Source of the DNA: Geofilum rubicundum JCM 15548
GTDB lineage: Bacteria; Bacteroidota; Bacteroidia; Bacteroidales; Marinilabiliaceae
DNA: 64,000 bases
Reading direction: 5' to 3'
Assembly: GCF_000974365.1 (NCBI RefSeq)
Contig: NZ_BAZW01000011.1
Coordinates: forward strand, 1-64,000
Positions 63,067-64,000 of this stretch are shown here, one piece after another (position 1 is the stretch's first letter; every line of letters starts with the position of its first letter). The notes under the pieces are model-generated. The model was not told where the DNA came from. It searched no databases and saw only the letters and a list, made by a program, of their open reading frames with translations. The position numbers and the translations under genes were made by a program.

Positions 63067-64000
63067 ATGAAAAATGTAATTCTGGTTTCATTTCTGGTTC
63101 TGATTGGAATCCATTCATTGGCCCAACAGACCGACATTAAATTCCTGTCGGGTACGGATGCTGCAAATACGGTCGAGTGGGATTTTTATTGCACCGATGG
63201 CAGGAACAGTGGAAAATGGAGCAAAATACCGGTCCCATCCAACTGGGAATTGCAGGGCTTTGGAACCTACAATTATGGGCACGATGAAGAACGCGGCAAA
63301 GAACACGGATTATACAAATACGAATTTGAAGTTCCACAAGACTGGAAAGGAAAAACAGTAAATGTTGTCTTTGATGGCTCCATGACCGATACCCGGGTGA
63401 AAATAAATGGTAAATCGGCCGGAGAAATGCACCAGGGCGCATTTTACCGCTTTAAATATGACATCTCAAAACTACTGAAATACGGAAATACAAACCTTCT
63501 GGAAGTTGATGTAGCCAAACACTCTTCCAATGAATCGGTTAATCGGGCCGAGCGCCTGGCCGACTTCTGGATTTTTGGCGGAATTTTTCGTCCGGTTTAT
63601 TTAGAAGCTATGCCGGCTGTGCACATGAAGCGCATTGCCATTGATGCAAAAGCCGATGGTTCTTTTCGCTCATTCATCGAATTAAATCAATCAAAAGCGG
63701 ATTATTCAGTTACCGTTGATTTATTTGATTTGAAAGGAAATAACATTGGGATCAGTGTGAGCAAAAGCGTTTCGAAAGGCGAAACCGAAACCTGGGTGGA
63801 AGGTCAGTTCGACGGAATAAAATCGTGGAATCCGGAGTGGCCTGCCTTATACGATATAAAAATCAGCCTAAACAGGAATGGCCAAGTGATTCATGAACTC
63901 ACTGAACGAATCGGATTTCGTACAGTTGAGTTACGTGAGCACGATGGTTTTTATATCAACGGTGAAAAAGTCGTCTTTAAGGGTGTTAACCGCCACTCTT
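63067..64000 (+). CDS. GH2 beta-galactosidase (5' part, runs off the window)
   Basis: Partial gene: 311 codons from ATG 63067 remain open to the window edge. A signal peptide (MKNVILVSFLVLIGIHSLA) is followed by the GH2 sugar-binding domain: IPVPSNWELQGFGTYNYG, KYEFEVPQDWKGKTVNVVFDG, VKINGKSAGEMHQGAFYRFKYD and ADFWIFGGIFRPVYLEA. The first immunoglobulin-like domain and then VVFKGVNRHS, the start of the catalytic barrel, come last. Catalytic glutamates lie beyond the window. The signal peptide indicates periplasmic or surface action, typical of Bacteroidota glycan degradation. Confidence 0.93.
   Translation, partial: MKNVILVSFLVLIGIHSLAQQTDIKFLSGTDAANTVEWDFYCTDGRNSGKWSKIPVPSNWELQGFGTYNYGHDEERGKEHGLYKYEFEVPQDWKGKTVNVVFDGSMTDTRVKINGKSAGEMHQGAFYRFKYDISKLLKYGNTNLLEVDVAKHSSNESVNRAERLADFWIFGGIFRPVYLEAMPAVHMKRIAIDAKADGSFRSFIELNQSKADYSVTVDLFDLKGNNIGISVSKSVSKGETETWVEGQFDGIKSWNPEWPALYDIKISLNRNGQVIHELTERIGFRTVELREHDGFYINGEKVVFKGVNRHS

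Noticed and set aside
1-64000. tRNA or rRNA genes
   Set aside because: No cloverleaf or conserved rRNA sequence noticed in the intergenic regions on reading; a dedicated tRNA search would be decisive.

Overview
The window looks like the chromosome of a Bacteroidota bacterium, most plausibly a marine or sediment Marinilabiliales-type polysaccharide degrader; the order is inferred. The sequence shows a SusC/SusD pair, surface lipoproteins with an acidic stretch after the lipid cysteine, a type IX secretion (T9SS) C-terminal sorting domain, -7 promoter elements of the TAnnTTTG type, A-rich leaders instead of strong Shine-Dalgarno sites, and many secreted DUF or glycan-active proteins. I saw no rRNA, tRNA or CRISPR array.

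Region 1 (1-3.3 kb): zupT, nth and a secreted fusion of an endonuclease/exonuclease/phosphatase domain with an esterase. Region 2 (3.5-18.7 kb, all minus strand): a glycan utilization locus whose enzymes are one GH3 beta-glucosidase and two GH144-type glucanases, with a LamG lipoprotein, SusD, SusC and a membrane-spanning propeller/Y_Y_Y/LuxR regulator. The GH144 + GH3 + SusC/D combination points to beta-1,2-glucan (sophoran). About ten single-base frameshifts fall in this locus and almost none in the following 20 kb.

Region 3 (18.8-29.4 kb): a nucleotidyltransferase, an amidase, a WaaP-type kinase, a stand-alone archaeal-type threonyl-tRNA editing domain, a DUF302 lipoprotein, an S9 peptidase, a DUF4861 protein and a two-component system behind two envelope proteins. 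Region 4 (29.6-38.6 kb): a sulfur block with an Rrf2 regulator, cysK, cysJ, cysI, DUF2061, a Met8/CysG-N-type gene and a cobA-hemD fusion; siroheme made by the last genes serves CysI. Convergent to it lies a probable cysteate synthase, which uses sulfite and would feed sulfonolipid synthesis.

Region 5 (38.9-48.8 kb): accessory genes (SGNH esterase, chemoreceptor, DUF1593, BNR sialidase-like, alpha/beta hydrolase) around a scar of gene remnants at 41.5-42.6 kb. Region 6 (49.0-53.9 kb): a TPR-AAA+ ATPase adjoining a TPR membrane protein, then small uncharacterised genes. Region 7 (53.9-60.6 kb): a heavy-metal RND efflux operon led by two small histidine-rich secreted proteins. Region 8 (60.8-64 kb): a formylglycine-generating-enzyme-like lipoprotein with both catalytic cysteines, a broken TPR gene, and the start of a GH2 beta-galactosidase that runs off the window.
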